Source: Pseudanabaena cinerea FACHB-1277
GTDB taxonomy: Bacteria > Cyanobacteriota > Cyanobacteriia > Pseudanabaenales > Pseudanabaenaceae
DNA: 64,000 nucleotides
Assembly: GCF_014696345.1 (NCBI RefSeq)
Contig: NZ_JACJPY010000009.1
Location: forward strand, 35,421 to 99,420
Direction: 5' to 3'
Both the position numbers and the translations under genes were made by a program. Positions 37,878-49,155 of the stretch are shown here, piece after piece (within the stretch, counting starts at the first letter, position 1; every line of letters begins with the position of its first letter). A model generated the notes under the pieces. The model did not search any database. It had not been told where the DNA came from and worked only from the letters and a program-made list of their open reading frames with translations.

Positions 37878-39530
37878 TTACTTGCCAATTTGGGCTTTGG
37901 CATCGTAAAGGGTTTCGAGGGTGATGAGGTTAATACCGCGATCGCTGGCAAATTTTTCGGTATTGCGTTTGATTTTGCCGCGTACAAAGAAGGGGATTTT
38001 CTTTAGTTCGGCTTCGCCGTCGGCGCTCCAAGTGAGGGTGTGCAGGTCGGGATTGAGGGCAATTTGGCTATCATTCACAACCTGATGCATTTCGGGAACG
38101 ACAACTTCAGCAATTTCGCGAGTAGGGGCTTTGTGCAGATGGCTCATATGTCCTTCCGCAAACTCAAAGTCTTCTTTGAACATACCGATCAAATGTTCTT
38201 CTAAGCCCATCATCAAGGGATGCACCCAGCTATCGAAGATCACATTTGCACCTTCCCATCCCATTTGTGGGGAATAACGGGCGGGAACATCCTGCACATG
38301 GATCGGTGCGGAAATGACGGCGCAGGGAATGCCTAAACGTTTGGCAATGTGGCGCTCCATCTGTGTACCAAGTACCAGTTCTGGAGCCGCTTCTGCCACT
38401 GCTGCTTCTACGGCGAGGTAGTCATCGCTGATTACTGCCTCTAGGTCATGTTGTTTGGCGATCGCCCTGATCTCTTTGGCAAATTCACGGCTGTAAGTGC
38501 CGATGCCCACTAGGGTAAAGCCTAGCTCTTCGGTGGCAATGCGTGCCGCCGCGATCGCATGGGTGGCATCGCCAAAGATAAAGACCCGCTTACCTGTGAG
38601 ATAGGTGGAGTCAACCGATCGCGAGTACCAAGGCAGCCTAGAAGTCATGGGATCGGCGGCGGAAGATAAACGGGCGGCATCCCAATTTCCTAAAGTGTCC
38701 GACTGCGATCGCGCTAGAGCATCACTGACATCAATATCAGCAACTCTGCCAATTTCAGCGATAAAGTCACGGGTTGCGCCCACGCCAATGGGCACGGTTT
38801 TGACGATCGCTTGCCCAAAGCTGCGATTGAGCCAATTGCAAGTGGTCAGCGCAACTTCAGGGTAAAGGCAAATATTAAAATCCGCTTCAGGAATCCGCAA
38901 AATATCGGCAGCATCGGCTCCCATCGGCGCAATCACATTTACATCCACCCCGATTTCCGCCAACAATTTCATCACTTCGCGAATGTCATCACGACAACGG
39001 AAGCCTAAAGCCGTGGGGCCAATAATATTAGCCTTTGGGCGAATATGGCGATCGCGCTGTGGTTTCGGCACTAAGGGTTTGGGAACCGATGGCAATAGCA
39101 GAGTGCGGACTAAGTGGTACAAAGTTTCACTCGCACCCCAATTTTCCTTTTTAGAATAGGCGGGTAATTCCAAACTGACGATGGGGATCGGCATATTCAT
39201 GCCCTTTGCCAGCGAGCCTGGTTGATCCTGAATTAGCTCCGCCGTACAGCTTTCACCCACTAGCATCACCTGCGGTTTAAAGCGCTCATAGGCATCGCGC
39301 ACCGAGGTCTTGACCATTTCGGCAGTATCACCACCCAGATCTCGCGCTTGGAAAGTGGTGTAAGTAACAGGAGGACGGCGATCGCGCCGCTCGATCATCG
39401 TAAATAGCAAATCAGCGTAGGTATCGCCCTGTGGCGCATGGAGGACATAATGCACACCTTCCATGCTAGTTGCCACCCGCATTGCCCCCACATGGGGCGG
39501 ACCTTCGTAAGTCCAGAGAGTTAGTTCCAT
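37878..39530 (-). CDS. chlB: Light-independent protochlorophyllide reductase subunit B
   Basis: A 550-residue NifK-like subunit. It begins '[20 protein letters not shown]'. Asp36 in '[15 protein letters not shown]' is the unusual Asp ligand of the NB-cluster. '[15 protein letters not shown]' supplies the Cys ligand, and '[20 protein letters not shown]' plus '[20 protein letters not shown]' are family-typical. The C-terminal '[20 protein letters not shown]' is the conserved terminal domain. With ChlN it binds protochlorophyllide and reduces its D ring without light. It lies 210 bp after chlN, across the heptad repeat arrays, and 73 bp before chlL. Confidence 0.96.
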   Translation of the reverse strand: MELTLWTYEGPPHVGAMRVATSMEGVHYVLHAPQGDTYADLLFTMIERRDRRPPVTYTTFQARDLGGDTAEMVKTSVRDAYERFKPQVMLVGESCTAELIQDQPGSLAKGMNMPIPIVSLELPAYSKKENWGASETLYHLVRTLLLPSVPKPLVPKPQRDRHIRPKANIIGPTALGFRCRDDIREVMKLLAEIGVDVNVIAPMGADAADILRIPEADFNICLYPEVALTTCNWLNRSFGQAIVKTVPIGVGATRDFIAEIGRVADIDVSDALARSQSDTLGNWDAARLSSAADPMTSRLPWYSRSVDSTYLTGKRVFIFGDATHAIAAARIATEELGFTLVGIGTYSREFAKEIRAIAKQHDLEAVISDDYLAVEAAVAEAAPELVLGTQMERHIAKRLGIPCAVISAPIHVQDVPARYSPQMGWEGANVIFDSWVHPLMMGLEEHLIGMFKEDFEFAEGHMSHLHKAPTREIAEVVVPEMHQVVNDSQIALNPDLHTLTWSADGEAELKKIPFFVRGKIKRNTEKFASDRGINLITLETLYDAKAQIGK

Positions 39531-39553
39531 AATTTGTTGGGGTAATTTTTTGT

Positions 39554-39637
39554 GTTAGCTGTTAGCTGTTAGCTGTTAGCTGTTAGCTGTTAGCGGTTAG
39601 CTGTTAGCGGTTAGCGGTTAGTGGTTAGCGGTTAGCT
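39554..39637. repeat. Heptanucleotide array GTTAGCT/GTTAGCG, about 12 units
   Basis: 84 bp made of 7-bp units GTTAGCT with later GTTAGCG and GTTAGTG variants, immediately upstream of chlB on the chl transcript side. The unit is not a multiple of three and lies outside coding sequence. Confidence 0.9.
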
Positions 39638-39640
39638 TTT

Positions 39641-39669
39641 GGTGATTGGTGATTGGTGATTGGTGATTG
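39641..39669. repeat. Heptanucleotide array GGTGATT, four units
   Basis: Four perfect tandem GGTGATT units. It lies between the two other arrays, where it would form the loop if those pair. Confidence 0.9.
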
Positions 39670-39684
39670 GAAGACTGGCAAAGC

Positions 39685-39740
39685 CTAAAAGCTAAAAGCT
39701 AAAAGCTAAAAGCTAATGGCTAAAAGCTAAAAGCTAAAAG

Positions 39741-39743
<3 letters not shown>
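39685..39743. repeat. Heptanucleotide array CTAAAAG, about eight units
   Basis: Tandem CTAAAAG units with one CTAATGG variant. The last unit supplies the chlN stop codon (TAG on the minus strand at 39743-39741), so the array abuts the gene. On RNA, UUUUAGC units could pair with AGCUAAC units of the first array at about six of seven positions. Confidence 0.88.
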
Positions 39744-41054
<1,311 letters not shown>

Positions 41055-41424
41055 CTAAAATCTCTTTGTCTAAAATTTCTGCGTTTTGAAGCTATGCCAA
41101 AGGTTGCTGCATTTTGATTAACTCAATATTTCTGTGCAAATGGCGTTCATGTCGCCTGTCTAGAAATAATGAAATTGAGATCCTCTTTGAATAATTACCT
41201 TTACTATATTTAGTAAATTCCAGAGATCACCAAAAAAGTTGCAAACATTTACAGGACTATAAGGTTTACCTAGTGTTTTGCAGCGATCGCCACAACCCCG
41301 ACCCGATTTTTACCTTTTGCCTTTTACCTTTCACCAATGGAATCCTAGCAAGCCGTCCCGATCGCTAGGCGATCAGGACAACTTTTGGTTTTAGGTCTAA
41401 ATTATGGTGAGCTACTTAAATAAA

Positions 41425-41516
41425 TAGGACTTACGCAAGAGAGCTTGAGATCATGATTCTAGCCTAGGGGCAATTCATAAACTGCTCCTACTTGCGGTCA
41501 TTCTGCGTAAGTCCTA
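41425..41516. mobile_element. 92-bp MITE-like element, copy A
   Basis: Terminal inverted repeats TAGGACTTACGCA and TGCGTAAGTCCTA, 13 bp and perfect. The centre TAGGGGCAATTCATAAACTG is similar to that of copy B. No coding capacity. Confidence 0.75.
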
Positions 41517-41666
41517 CTCTAAAATATCTATCAAAAAGCGATCGCCTCAATCGGATGTCATCAAAAAGCGATCCCCCCGCCACTTAATACTCAATCTCAA
41601 AGCAATGCGATCGCTATCGCTGGGATCATGCAAAGCTAGTTAAATCAGATTAATAGGGATACATTT

Positions 41667-41758
41667 TAGGACTGACGCAAAATAGACAAGGGTAGGGGCA
41701 ATTCATGAATTGTCCCTACCCTATAATCAGTGTTTCGAGTTATTTTGCGTAAGTTCTA
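41667..41758. mobile_element. 92-bp MITE-like element, copy B
   Basis: Ends TAGGACTGACGCA and TGCGTAAGTTCTA (two mismatches), with a central palindrome GTAGGGGCAATTCATGAATT. It has the same length and orientation as copy A, 150 bp away. Confidence 0.72.
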
Positions 41759-41808
41759 TGTTTTTAACAAAAGTCAAGTCTTTGCAAACAGGCTCTCATC
41801 ACAGTTGC

Positions 41809-42792
41809 TTAGAAATTCATTTCCGCAGCTTGAACTTTTTCGACTTGCTTCTTCTTCAAAACCAATAGAATTTGGGTAACAATTACAGAAGCGAAGAAAG
41901 CTAGTAACCACTGGATACGGCGAGGGTCTTGTAACACGATTTCGCCATCATGCTGACCAAAGCCGCCAACATTAGGATTAGTGGTCAGAGCAGAACCAAC
42001 CTTAACCTCACTACCAGGCTCAACCACTAAGGTTGCACCAGCAGGCACTTTTTCCACCGCAATGCTGCCATCGGTGGTTTGTACGGAGATTTCATAACCG
42101 CCATACGTACCTTCTTCTTCGTCAGGGGCGATCGGGCTGATTTGGGTAACTAGACCAGATACGGAGGAGGTGTATTCGTTATTATTGCTCTTTTCGCCAG
42201 TGGGATAGACTTGACCGCGCCCGCGATTACCACCAGCATGGACAGCATATTTTAAGAAATGAACGTTCTTGTCCTTTGCAGGATCGGGGGATAAAACGGG
42301 GAAAATAATTTCAGGATATTCTTCACCATCTACAGGACCAACAAGAACGATATTTTCTTGGGTATCGCTGTAGGGTTGGTAGTAAGTATCTTTGAGCTTT
42401 TCCTTAAGCTCTTCTGATAGCCGCTCTTCAGGAGCAATTTTAAAACCTTCAGGCAGTACTAAAACTGCACCAACGTTTAACCCAGACTTACTACCATCGG
42501 CAGTTACCTGTTGCAAACTATGGTCATAGGGGAGCTTGACCACTGCCTCAAATACGGTGTCAGGTAACACTGCTTGGGGTAGCTCTAGTTCGATCCCTTT
42601 TTGGGCAAGGTGGCAGTTGGCGCAAACAATTTTGCCAGTGGCTTCGCGGGGATTCTGATAAGCCTCTTGAGCAAAGTAAGGGTAAGCCATCGCTGGTTGG
42701 CTGTTGAGGCTAAGTATTAAGGCGAGACTAGCAATTAGGCATAAACCAATATTGGTTAGTAAGCGATCGGTACGCAGCAAAACTGTTTTCAT
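41809..42792 (-). CDS. petA: Cytochrome f
   Basis: A 327-residue c-type cytochrome of the b6f complex, passing electrons to plastocyanin or cytochrome c6 in the thylakoid lumen. The signal peptide ends 'LNSQPAMA', giving the mature N-terminus [19 protein letters not shown], whose Tyr1 amine is a haem ligand. The haem motif CANCH lies at mature residues 21-25. The C-terminal membrane anchor is '[20 protein letters not shown]'. ATG at 42792 is preferred over a TTG four codons upstream. It follows petC by 105 bp in the usual petCA operon. Confidence 0.97.
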   Translation of the reverse strand: MKTVLLRTDRLLTNIGLCLIASLALILSLNSQPAMAYPYFAQEAYQNPREATGKIVCANCHLAQKGIELELPQAVLPDTVFEAVVKLPYDHSLQQVTADGSKSGLNVGAVLVLPEGFKIAPEERLSEELKEKLKDTYYQPYSDTQENIVLVGPVDGEEYPEIIFPVLSPDPAKDKNVHFLKYAVHAGGNRGRGQVYPTGEKSNNNEYTSSVSGLVTQISPIAPDEEEGTYGGYEISVQTTDGSIAVEKVPAGATLVVEPGSEVKVGSALTTNPNVGGFGQHDGEIVLQDPRRIQWLLAFFASVIVTQILLVLKKKQVEKVQAAEMNF

Positions 42793-42897
42793 GTATGAGT
42801 TCAAATGTGATTTAAATGCAATTTTTGGAGCGGTTTTTGGGCAAATTTTTAATTTGCAGCGCCTTACTGTCGGTTAATTAAAGATTAACTCAAGAAA

Positions 42898-43437
42898 TTA
42901 AGACCACCAAGGAGCTTCGTTGGTACGGAAGTCGGTTTCTGTCCAAGTGCTGAACTGTACTACGTCATCTTCGACTGTGGCATGGGCAAGGGCAAGGGAC
43001 AAGGGCGCAGGACCACGCACGACTTTACCTTCATTATTGTATTGAGATCCGTGGCATGGGCAGATGAACTTATTTTCTGCGGCATTCCAAGGGACAACAC
43101 AGCCAAGGTGGGTGCAAACAGCATTGAGTCCGTAGGAGGCAATTTCTTTGTTGTCGGTGACGACAATGTAGGTGGGGTCGCCTTTGAGTCCTTGGGCAAG
43201 CTCGCGATCGCCTGCCTGATGACTGGCTAAAAAGGCGGAAGCAGTAATGTCTTTACCAAGGGCATCCTTAGCGGCTACACCACCACCAGCGCCTCCACGG
43301 GAAGGGGGCACAAAGTATGCAGCTACGGGATAAATAGCGCCAAGGGTAGTTACAGCAGCAGAACCCCCTAAAATAAGGTTCATAAATTGGCGGCGACCCA
43401 TGCTGGGGACATCGGCGGATGCGGAGGCTTGACTCAT
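42898..43437 (-). CDS. petC: Cytochrome b6f Rieske iron-sulfur subunit
   Basis: A 179-residue Rieske protein. The N-terminal anchor follows a twin-Arg-like '[20 protein letters not shown]'. The [2Fe-2S] ligands are in '[20 protein letters not shown]' and the following '[10 protein letters not shown]', with the disulfide cysteines of the same boxes. A Gly-rich hinge '[17 protein letters not shown]' links anchor and head. Oxidises plastoquinol at the lumen side. First gene of petC-petA. Confidence 0.97.
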   Translation of the reverse strand: MSQASASADVPSMGRRQFMNLILGGSAAVTTLGAIYPVAAYFVPPSRGGAGGGVAAKDALGKDITASAFLASHQAGDRELAQGLKGDPTYIVVTDNKEIASYGLNAVCTHLGCVVPWNAAENKFICPCHGSQYNNEGKVVRGPAPLSLALAHATVEDDVVQFSTWTETDFRTNEAPWWS

Positions 43438-43601
43438 AGGTTTTGTCTAGAAATTTATCTAAGAAATATTACGTTTTATATATCGCTTTTTACTATGATA
43501 TCGACAATTCTTGGACTTCTAGCCAGATGTTTTGCAACGAAATGTTAAGCACTGCTATAAGCAAGATACTGACATACTCAAAACTGGTTTCATAATGAGA
43601 T

Positions 43602-45362
43602 ATGAACGCAAAGTTTTCCCCACAATTTTCTAAATATCGCATTTTGGGTCTAGTTGGCAGAGGACAATTTGGCAAGGTTTTGTGTGCAAGGATTAGGGAA
43701 ACGGGGAAATTAGTTGCCCTCAAGGAATTGGAAAATAAGCGCTTTCCCACTAGCAAATTATTGAGGGAGTTGCGTTTTTTATTGAGCTTGCAGCATGAAA
43801 ACATTGTGTCTTGCTCAGCTCTGGTACATCACCACAACTATCGCTATCTGGTGATGGACTACTGTGAGGGCGGCACTCTGCGCGATTTGATGAATCACTC
43901 GCGCACACTATCCATTTACCAGTGTTTTGATTTGATCATCGATGTCTTGGTGGGATTAGAGCATGCCCACGCCGCGAATATTATTCATTGTGACATCAAG
44001 CCTGAAAATATTTTGCTGAAGATTACGGCGCAGGGATGGATGGCAAAGATTTCTGATTTTGGGATTGCGCGTCTTAGTCAGGAGATTGATTCTGATGGTA
44101 GTAATACAGGTTCGCCTGGTTATATGGCTCCTGAAAGGTTTTATGGACAGTTTTCTGTCAGCTCTGACCTTTATGCGGTGGGAATTATGCTCTATGAGCT
44201 GTTAATGGGTAAGCGTCCTTTTTCGGGGATGCCCACAGAGTTGATGAATGCCCATTTAAATAGCCGAGTGCCAATACCTGACTCTTTACCCCGATCGCTG
44301 CAACTGATTATTACAAAATCCCTAGAAAAGTTACCAAAACGACGTTATACCTCGGCAGCAGAGATGCGGTTAGAGCTTTTGCAGGTAATGCGGTCAGTTG
44401 ATCTCAATCACATCAAAATGGGACAGGATGCAGCAACTTGTACGACCACCGCATTTGCCAGTAAGTCTCCATATTTTGCTCAAAAGTCAATGACTGATCG
44501 GGTGACAGCGATCGCTGGTGGCGAAAAGTCCCATTGCTACAGCACCTCAGATTTATTGCTGTATTGGCACAATTTAGATTTTGAGCAGGAAAAGCTGGTA
44601 GTACGGTCGGAACATCGCATTGAGGCGATCGCTTTTATCAAAAATTTATTATTTGTGATTACGAATCGTTCTATTTATCAGTTTGTGCAGGGTAAACCCA
44701 AGGCACTTTATCAATCACCATTGCCTTTCCTATGGGCAGTCTCTCCCCATGCAGATTGGTTGGCTGTGACCACAGGCAAGCAGTTGGAGATCCGCAATTT
44801 GGTTTATAACCGTGCAATGCGCCTTGAGTTTGCCTCCAGAAGTTTTAGTTGCATTATTGCCTTTGACCGTCACCTATTATTGGGCATCGCCAATAGACCT
44901 GATAGTAATGAGAGTCGGGCGATCATAATTTCACGGCGGTGCAATATTCTGTATCGTCTAGCATTACCAATATTAGTAGATTATGGGATTGCCACGTTTA
45001 GCAGCAATCGCGTCCTTTTGCGGGATGCACATAATCGCAAAAATATTTATTTGCTAGATGTAAAACCCTATCGCTTGCTGCGGATTCCCCTTGAGCATGA
45101 AGTGTTGCTGATGACAGCAACAATCTGGGGTTATGCCCTGACCGCAAAATATGAGGATTGTCAGCTTGGGGCTGATCAAAAAACAATGCTGATTTTTCTA
45201 GATCTGCGCGGTAATAATCTTAATAATTTGATTGTTGAAGGTGAAGTGACAGCGATCGCACCGATTGAGCATAGTTTATTAGCGATCGCTGTCACCGACA
45301 AATCAGGACATAGGATCTATGCGATTAACCTCAAAAAGTTAGAAATTGATTTGGTGTTATGA
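43602..45362 (+). CDS. Serine/threonine protein kinase with C-terminal propeller-like region
   Basis: A 586-residue protein. The N-terminal kinase domain (residues 10-265) has 'GLVGRGQFGKVLCARIRETG', the lysine in 'VALKELE', the catalytic loop 'HCDIKPENILL' (the usual HRD is HCD, a non-RD form), the DFG loop 'ISDFGIARLSQ' and 'GSPGYMAPERF'. The 300-residue C-terminal part has repeated beta-strand segments ('HRIEAIAFIKNLLFVITNRS', 'PFLWAVSPHADWLAVTTGKQ') like a degenerate beta-propeller. Catalytic Lys and both Asp residues are kept, so it should be active. Targets are unknown. Confidence 0.92.
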   Translation: MNAKFSPQFSKYRILGLVGRGQFGKVLCARIRETGKLVALKELENKRFPTSKLLRELRFLLSLQHENIVSCSALVHHHNYRYLVMDYCEGGTLRDLMNHSRTLSIYQCFDLIIDVLVGLEHAHAANIIHCDIKPENILLKITAQGWMAKISDFGIARLSQEIDSDGSNTGSPGYMAPERFYGQFSVSSDLYAVGIMLYELLMGKRPFSGMPTELMNAHLNSRVPIPDSLPRSLQLIITKSLEKLPKRRYTSAAEMRLELLQVMRSVDLNHIKMGQDAATCTTTAFASKSPYFAQKSMTDRVTAIAGGEKSHCYSTSDLLLYWHNLDFEQEKLVVRSEHRIEAIAFIKNLLFVITNRSIYQFVQGKPKALYQSPLPFLWAVSPHADWLAVTTGKQLEIRNLVYNRAMRLEFASRSFSCIIAFDRHLLLGIANRPDSNESRAIIISRRCNILYRLALPILVDYGIATFSSNRVLLRDAHNRKNIYLLDVKPYRLLRIPLEHEVLLMTATIWGYALTAKYEDCQLGADQKTMLIFLDLRGNNLNNLIVEGEVTAIAPIEHSLLAIAVTDKSGHRIYAINLKKLEIDLVL

Positions 45363-45366
45363 AAAC

Positions 45367-45395
45367 TTAAAAGCCCTGCTTAGCAGGGCTTTTAA
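45367..45395. terminator. Bidirectional terminator between kinase and rne
   Basis: AAAAGCCCTGC, loop TTAG, then GCAGGGCTTTT: a GC-rich stem with A-run and T-run, placed between convergent genes and usable from both sides. Confidence 0.8.
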
Positions 45396-45425
45396 GGTGT
45401 TTACAAGGTATTTATAGGCAATGCC

Positions 45426-47933
45426 TCAAGAAGCAGATGATCGCTTACGGCGTGACGCTTCGGGCGATTGGATGGGTACGTTGTTTAGCACTTCTACAAT
45501 TTCTGGTCTGCTGCGATCGCCATCAATGCCACCAATCTCGCCAGTATCCACCTTGGGCATGCGGTGCGCCTTCAAGATCAAGCCATTGCTGTTCATAGCT
45601 TTGGGTGGGCTGATCACAGGATCAACAGTTGGCAGATCCTCAACCGAAGCAGGCTGAGACAAGGCTACTTTAGTTGCTGACTCTGGATTAGCACCTAAGT
45701 TAACGTTTGCAACATAAGACCCAATATTTTGATTAGTAATCAGGGTTGGCTCTAATTCAGATGTCACGACCTTAGGTAACTCATTGCCAGCACTAGGCGC
45801 AGCGATCGCCGCATTAGCGTCAATGTTGCTCCCATCATTCGTACTGGCATCTGCCTTGGCATTTGCCTCAATATTTGTATCAGCACTTGCATCATTGTGA
45901 AGGTCATTATGGGGTTCACGATGTCCACCACGATCAAGATCGCCCATCCCAACCACGCCATTATGTCCGCTATCACTCCTAGTTCTAAAACCAACACCGA
46001 TCGCATTGGCAGGACGCGGTGGCTGCCCTGGCAGTGCCACAGTGACAATGACATTGCGCGGATCTTTAATTTCACGATCAACGAGAACCAATGGCGAAAC
46101 GCCAATTAACGAATAGACATCCTGCTCCTCTTCAGTCATTTCCACCACAATTAATTCTGGAGGCTCCACCACTTTAGTCCGCACTTCACGCTTGTTAGGG
46201 CGCTCTGGCAAAATCTCAGGGCTAGGAGTTGTCGCTGCCACTTCAACAGTCGCCGCCGCAGGTACATTTACTTGGCGGGATGTAGTTACTGTATTGATAG
46301 GTGCTGTAGTGGGTGGAGTCGTAGGGGCGTTAGTTGGTTGACTGCCCACAGCGTTAGCCACCGGACTATTCACAGGCGCAATGCTAGGTAGGGTTAGCTT
46401 AGCAGGAACAATGCGCTCCGTCTCTCTCTCAACCCTTGGCTCAAAGCGCACATCAGGACGGGGCGATCGCGCCTCCACAAATGGGCGATCGCCATCTCGC
46501 GATTCCTTAAGGGTCGCCCTCTTACTGCGCCGCCGCACATGGCTACGCTCTTGGTAACTAGGGTGATTCACCAAATTTGGCTCCAGACCACCACCAAGCT
46601 CAGAATCACCATCCTCAAACTCAGGGGAAAAATCCAATTGATTCGATTGCTTTGCTTCCCAAGCCCTAGCACTAGCATCCACAGGTTGTCCTACCGACTC
46701 CCCTGGCAAATGCACTAAATGACCTAGACCACCACAGGCAACACAGGGACGACCAAATAGCTCATAGATACTCTGACCCTGCCGCTTGCGGGTTAGCTCC
46801 ACTAAGCCCAACTCCGTCAGTTGAGCAATTTGGGGACGAGACTTATCAGCCCTGAGCGCCTTATTGAAATATTCCAATAGTTGCTGTTGATCGCGGCGCG
46901 TATCCATATCAATGAAATCCACCACGATCACCCCTGCAATATTTCGCAGACGAATCTGACGGGCTATTTCCACCGCCGCTTCGCAATTAGTCCATAGCAC
47001 CGTCTCCCGTGAAGTTTGGGACTTTGTGAAAGACCCAGAATTAACATCAATTACGGTCAATGCCTCGGTGGGCTGAATAATGATATAGCCACCACTAGGC
47101 AGATCTACCCTTGGCTTGAGTGCCTCACGGATACCAGCGTTTACCCGAAAATATTCTAAAATCGGGGTGCGTTCACGATGGCTGTCCAGCATTAAGCCAC
47201 TGGGGATTTTGCCATCGCCCCAATTGAGCAAATGTTGCTTAATACGGCGCAGACCATCATTGGTGTCCGTAACAATGCGGTTGACCTCTGTGCTATAGAG
47301 ATCGCGCAATACCCTCTGCACAAAATCCCGTTCGCGATCAAGCAATGTCGGTTGGCGAGTAGTTGCCACATCCTGCTGGATCGACTCCCACTGACGTTGC
47401 AAATTATCTAAGTCCTCAATGATTTGCTCTTCAGGCATACCATCCGCCTCAGTCCGCACCAACATACCCATACCCGCAGGTTTGATCAAAATTGCTAGAG
47501 CGCGGAGACGGTTGCGCTCTGCTTCACTGCGGATGCGTCGGGATAGGTTGACCCCACGACCAAAGGGCAGCAACACCACATAGCGCCCTGGCAACGAGAT
47601 GTTGCCCGTCAAACGGGGACCTTTGTTGCCCGTTGGCTCCTTCATCACCTGCACCAAAACACGTTGGTGCGGCGTGACCAGATCGCTGATCGAGCCAGAC
47701 GATCGCCGCATTTTTAAAGGGCCCAAATCGGTAATGTGAATAAATCCATTGCGGTCGCCATCACCAATATTTACAAAGGCGGCATCAATGCTAGTTAAAA
47801 CATTTTCGACCACACCCAAGTACACATCCCCGACTTGGTGCGTCCCTGCGGCAACGACAATTTCTTCAATTTGATCTTCACTAAACACAGCAGCAATACG
47901 ATACTGCTCGGCAATAATTATTTGCTTTGGCAT
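45426..47933 (-). CDS. rne: Ribonuclease E/G family endoribonuclease
   Basis: An 835-residue RNase E of cyanobacterial type. The S1 domain is near residues 30-120 ('VGDVYLGVVENVLTSIDAAF'). The DNase I-like catalytic part has Mg ligands in 'ALTVIDVNSGSF' and 'GVIVVDFIDMDTRRDQ', and a zinc-link 'RPCVACGGLGH' follows near residue 404. The remaining 400 residues are disordered, with T/P-rich stretches. The C-terminal 'SRRKRSSAS' matches the short basic motif that binds PNPase in cyanobacteria. Controls mRNA turnover, including photosynthesis transcripts. Very long upstream region. Confidence 0.95.
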   Translation of the reverse strand: MPKQIIIAEQYRIAAVFSEDQIEEIVVAAGTHQVGDVYLGVVENVLTSIDAAFVNIGDGDRNGFIHITDLGPLKMRRSSGSISDLVTPHQRVLVQVMKEPTGNKGPRLTGNISLPGRYVVLLPFGRGVNLSRRIRSEAERNRLRALAILIKPAGMGMLVRTEADGMPEEQIIEDLDNLQRQWESIQQDVATTRQPTLLDRERDFVQRVLRDLYSTEVNRIVTDTNDGLRRIKQHLLNWGDGKIPSGLMLDSHRERTPILEYFRVNAGIREALKPRVDLPSGGYIIIQPTEALTVIDVNSGSFTKSQTSRETVLWTNCEAAVEIARQIRLRNIAGVIVVDFIDMDTRRDQQQLLEYFNKALRADKSRPQIAQLTELGLVELTRKRQGQSIYELFGRPCVACGGLGHLVHLPGESVGQPVDASARAWEAKQSNQLDFSPEFEDGDSELGGGLEPNLVNHPSYQERSHVRRRSKRATLKESRDGDRPFVEARSPRPDVRFEPRVERETERIVPAKLTLPSIAPVNSPVANAVGSQPTNAPTTPPTTAPINTVTTSRQVNVPAAATVEVAATTPSPEILPERPNKREVRTKVVEPPELIVVEMTEEEQDVYSLIGVSPLVLVDREIKDPRNVIVTVALPGQPPRPANAIGVGFRTRSDSGHNGVVGMGDLDRGGHREPHNDLHNDASADTNIEANAKADASTNDGSNIDANAAIAAPSAGNELPKVVTSELEPTLITNQNIGSYVANVNLGANPESATKVALSQPASVEDLPTVDPVISPPKAMNSNGLILKAHRMPKVDTGEIGGIDGDRSRPEIVEVLNNVPIQSPEASRRKRSSAS

Positions 47934-48490
47934 TCAATTTCCTCAGAATTTCTGCAATTCAAATTCGATTCAAAAGAGCCAACCTAAGAAATGATTCACC
48001 AACAATTTTGTATAAAAAACTTTGCCATTTCTGCCCCAATTCAAAAAATAGCGCTGCTATTTTCATGATTTCCGCACCTGATTAAGTTCGGAATCAACTA
48101 GGACTTGACCAACCTGTGGCTACAGATTGGGAAACTGATATTGCAAATTTTTATATAAAAGCCAGAAAAATATGTCTAGATCCTTAACAGCTAACCTCCA
48201 AGGAGGGATAGAAAAATTTCAACAACGAAAACAACAAAAACAAAACCCAAAAATTTGGCTGCAACCTATGCCTATCGTTAAACCCCAAATCCTTAGCTAT
48301 GCACCAAGCTCGGCAAGGGTTTATTAGTCTGCTCTGACATTGTGATATCAAGGCGTTGGTAATTTCAGACTATGGCTTTCAGAATGTCAAAATTAGCGTC
48401 CTGAAAGCCATAAAACCAATTTTTGTATAGGAATGACAGGTTTCACATTGGCATGAGTATTGTCATGACAGTTGCAAAAAATATGGGCTA
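47934..48490 (-). promoter_or_regulatory. Probable long rne 5' leader
   Basis: No gene was seen here. The minus strand contains a U-rich tract (complement of 48222-48250, AACAACGAAAACAACAAAAA and following), and a 12-bp stem at 48371-48382/48401-48412. Cyanobacterial rne is known to be autoregulated through a long U-rich leader, and this region fits that, but the start site was not located. Confidence 0.4.
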
Positions 48491-48906
48491 CTCGCTTCAG
48501 ATCTTGTCTGTAGTAATTAAACCCTATGCCTGTCCGAGACTCATGGCTATGGAGTATGTCGTAGTTAATAATAAAAATTATTTGAGGGTTTCGTTATGAG
48601 GATCAAGTTATTTCTTAGGCTGGCATTAATTGAGACTATCCAAATTTTGCTTACACCATTCACCCACAGCATTCAAGCCTTAAGGTCAAACAGCGTACTT
48701 GATGGCTCAAGTTTATAGTTTTGGTGAGTAAGCTTATCTCAAAAAGTCGATCAGGCGTTAATCGCACGCTGATCCCGCAAAACAGAGAGTATCTAGGTAT
48801 GTACGGCTAGAATCTCTAAAACCTATTTTGCTTTTATCGTAGTATTATAGCGCAGCATTGAGCGCTACAATTTCTTAATAGTATTTTAAGATTAGATTAG
48901 TTATAG

Positions 48907-49027
48907 CAGTCTTAGGCAAAATATTGTAGTACGAAGAAACTTTTGTGTATTGTGGCGAATCCGTAACACGCAAAAATTTCTTTCGGGTTTAAGTCAATTT
49001 TAAGTCAATCCTAAGCGCTGTATTACA
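48907..49027 (+). repeat. Hairpin-plus-tail intergenic repeat, variant copy
   Basis: GAAGAAACTTTTGTGT pairs imperfectly with ACACGCAAAAATTTCTTT, followed by GGGTTTAAGTCA and CTAAGCGCTGTATTACAG. The TTTAAGTCAA unit of the tail is duplicated in this copy. Confidence 0.55.
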
Positions 49028-49044
49028 GCTTACTAAGGTTTTAG

Positions 49045-49135
49045 GTGTTGCAGAAATATCTTTAAGCAGCCCTCGGCAATGCTTTCAAAGATATTTCTCG
49101 GTTTTAAGTCATCGCAAAGCGTTGCAATGTAGTTT
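49045..49135 (+). repeat. Hairpin-plus-tail intergenic repeat
   Basis: AGAAATATCTTTAAGCA pairs with the arm TGCTTTCAAAGATATTTCT, then TTTTAAGTCATCGCAAAGCG and TTGCAATGTAG. It lies directly before the phosphatase ribosome-binding site. Confidence 0.65.
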
Positions 49136-49155
49136 ACCAAAAAGAGGATAAATTT

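Larger units (their letters stand above)
48490..49155. other. Intergenic region between rne leader and histidine phosphatase gene
   Basis: It contains two hairpin-plus-tail repeats (48907-49027, 49045-49135) and a possible 40-codon frame at 48596-48718 (MRIKLFLRLALIETIQILLT...), preceded by GAGGG but with no recognised family. That frame is weak evidence for a small protein. Confidence 0.4.

Noticed and set aside
48596..48718. 40-codon frame as a definite gene
   Set aside because: Only a weak ribosome-binding site and no recognised homologue; kept as a note in the intergenic entry.
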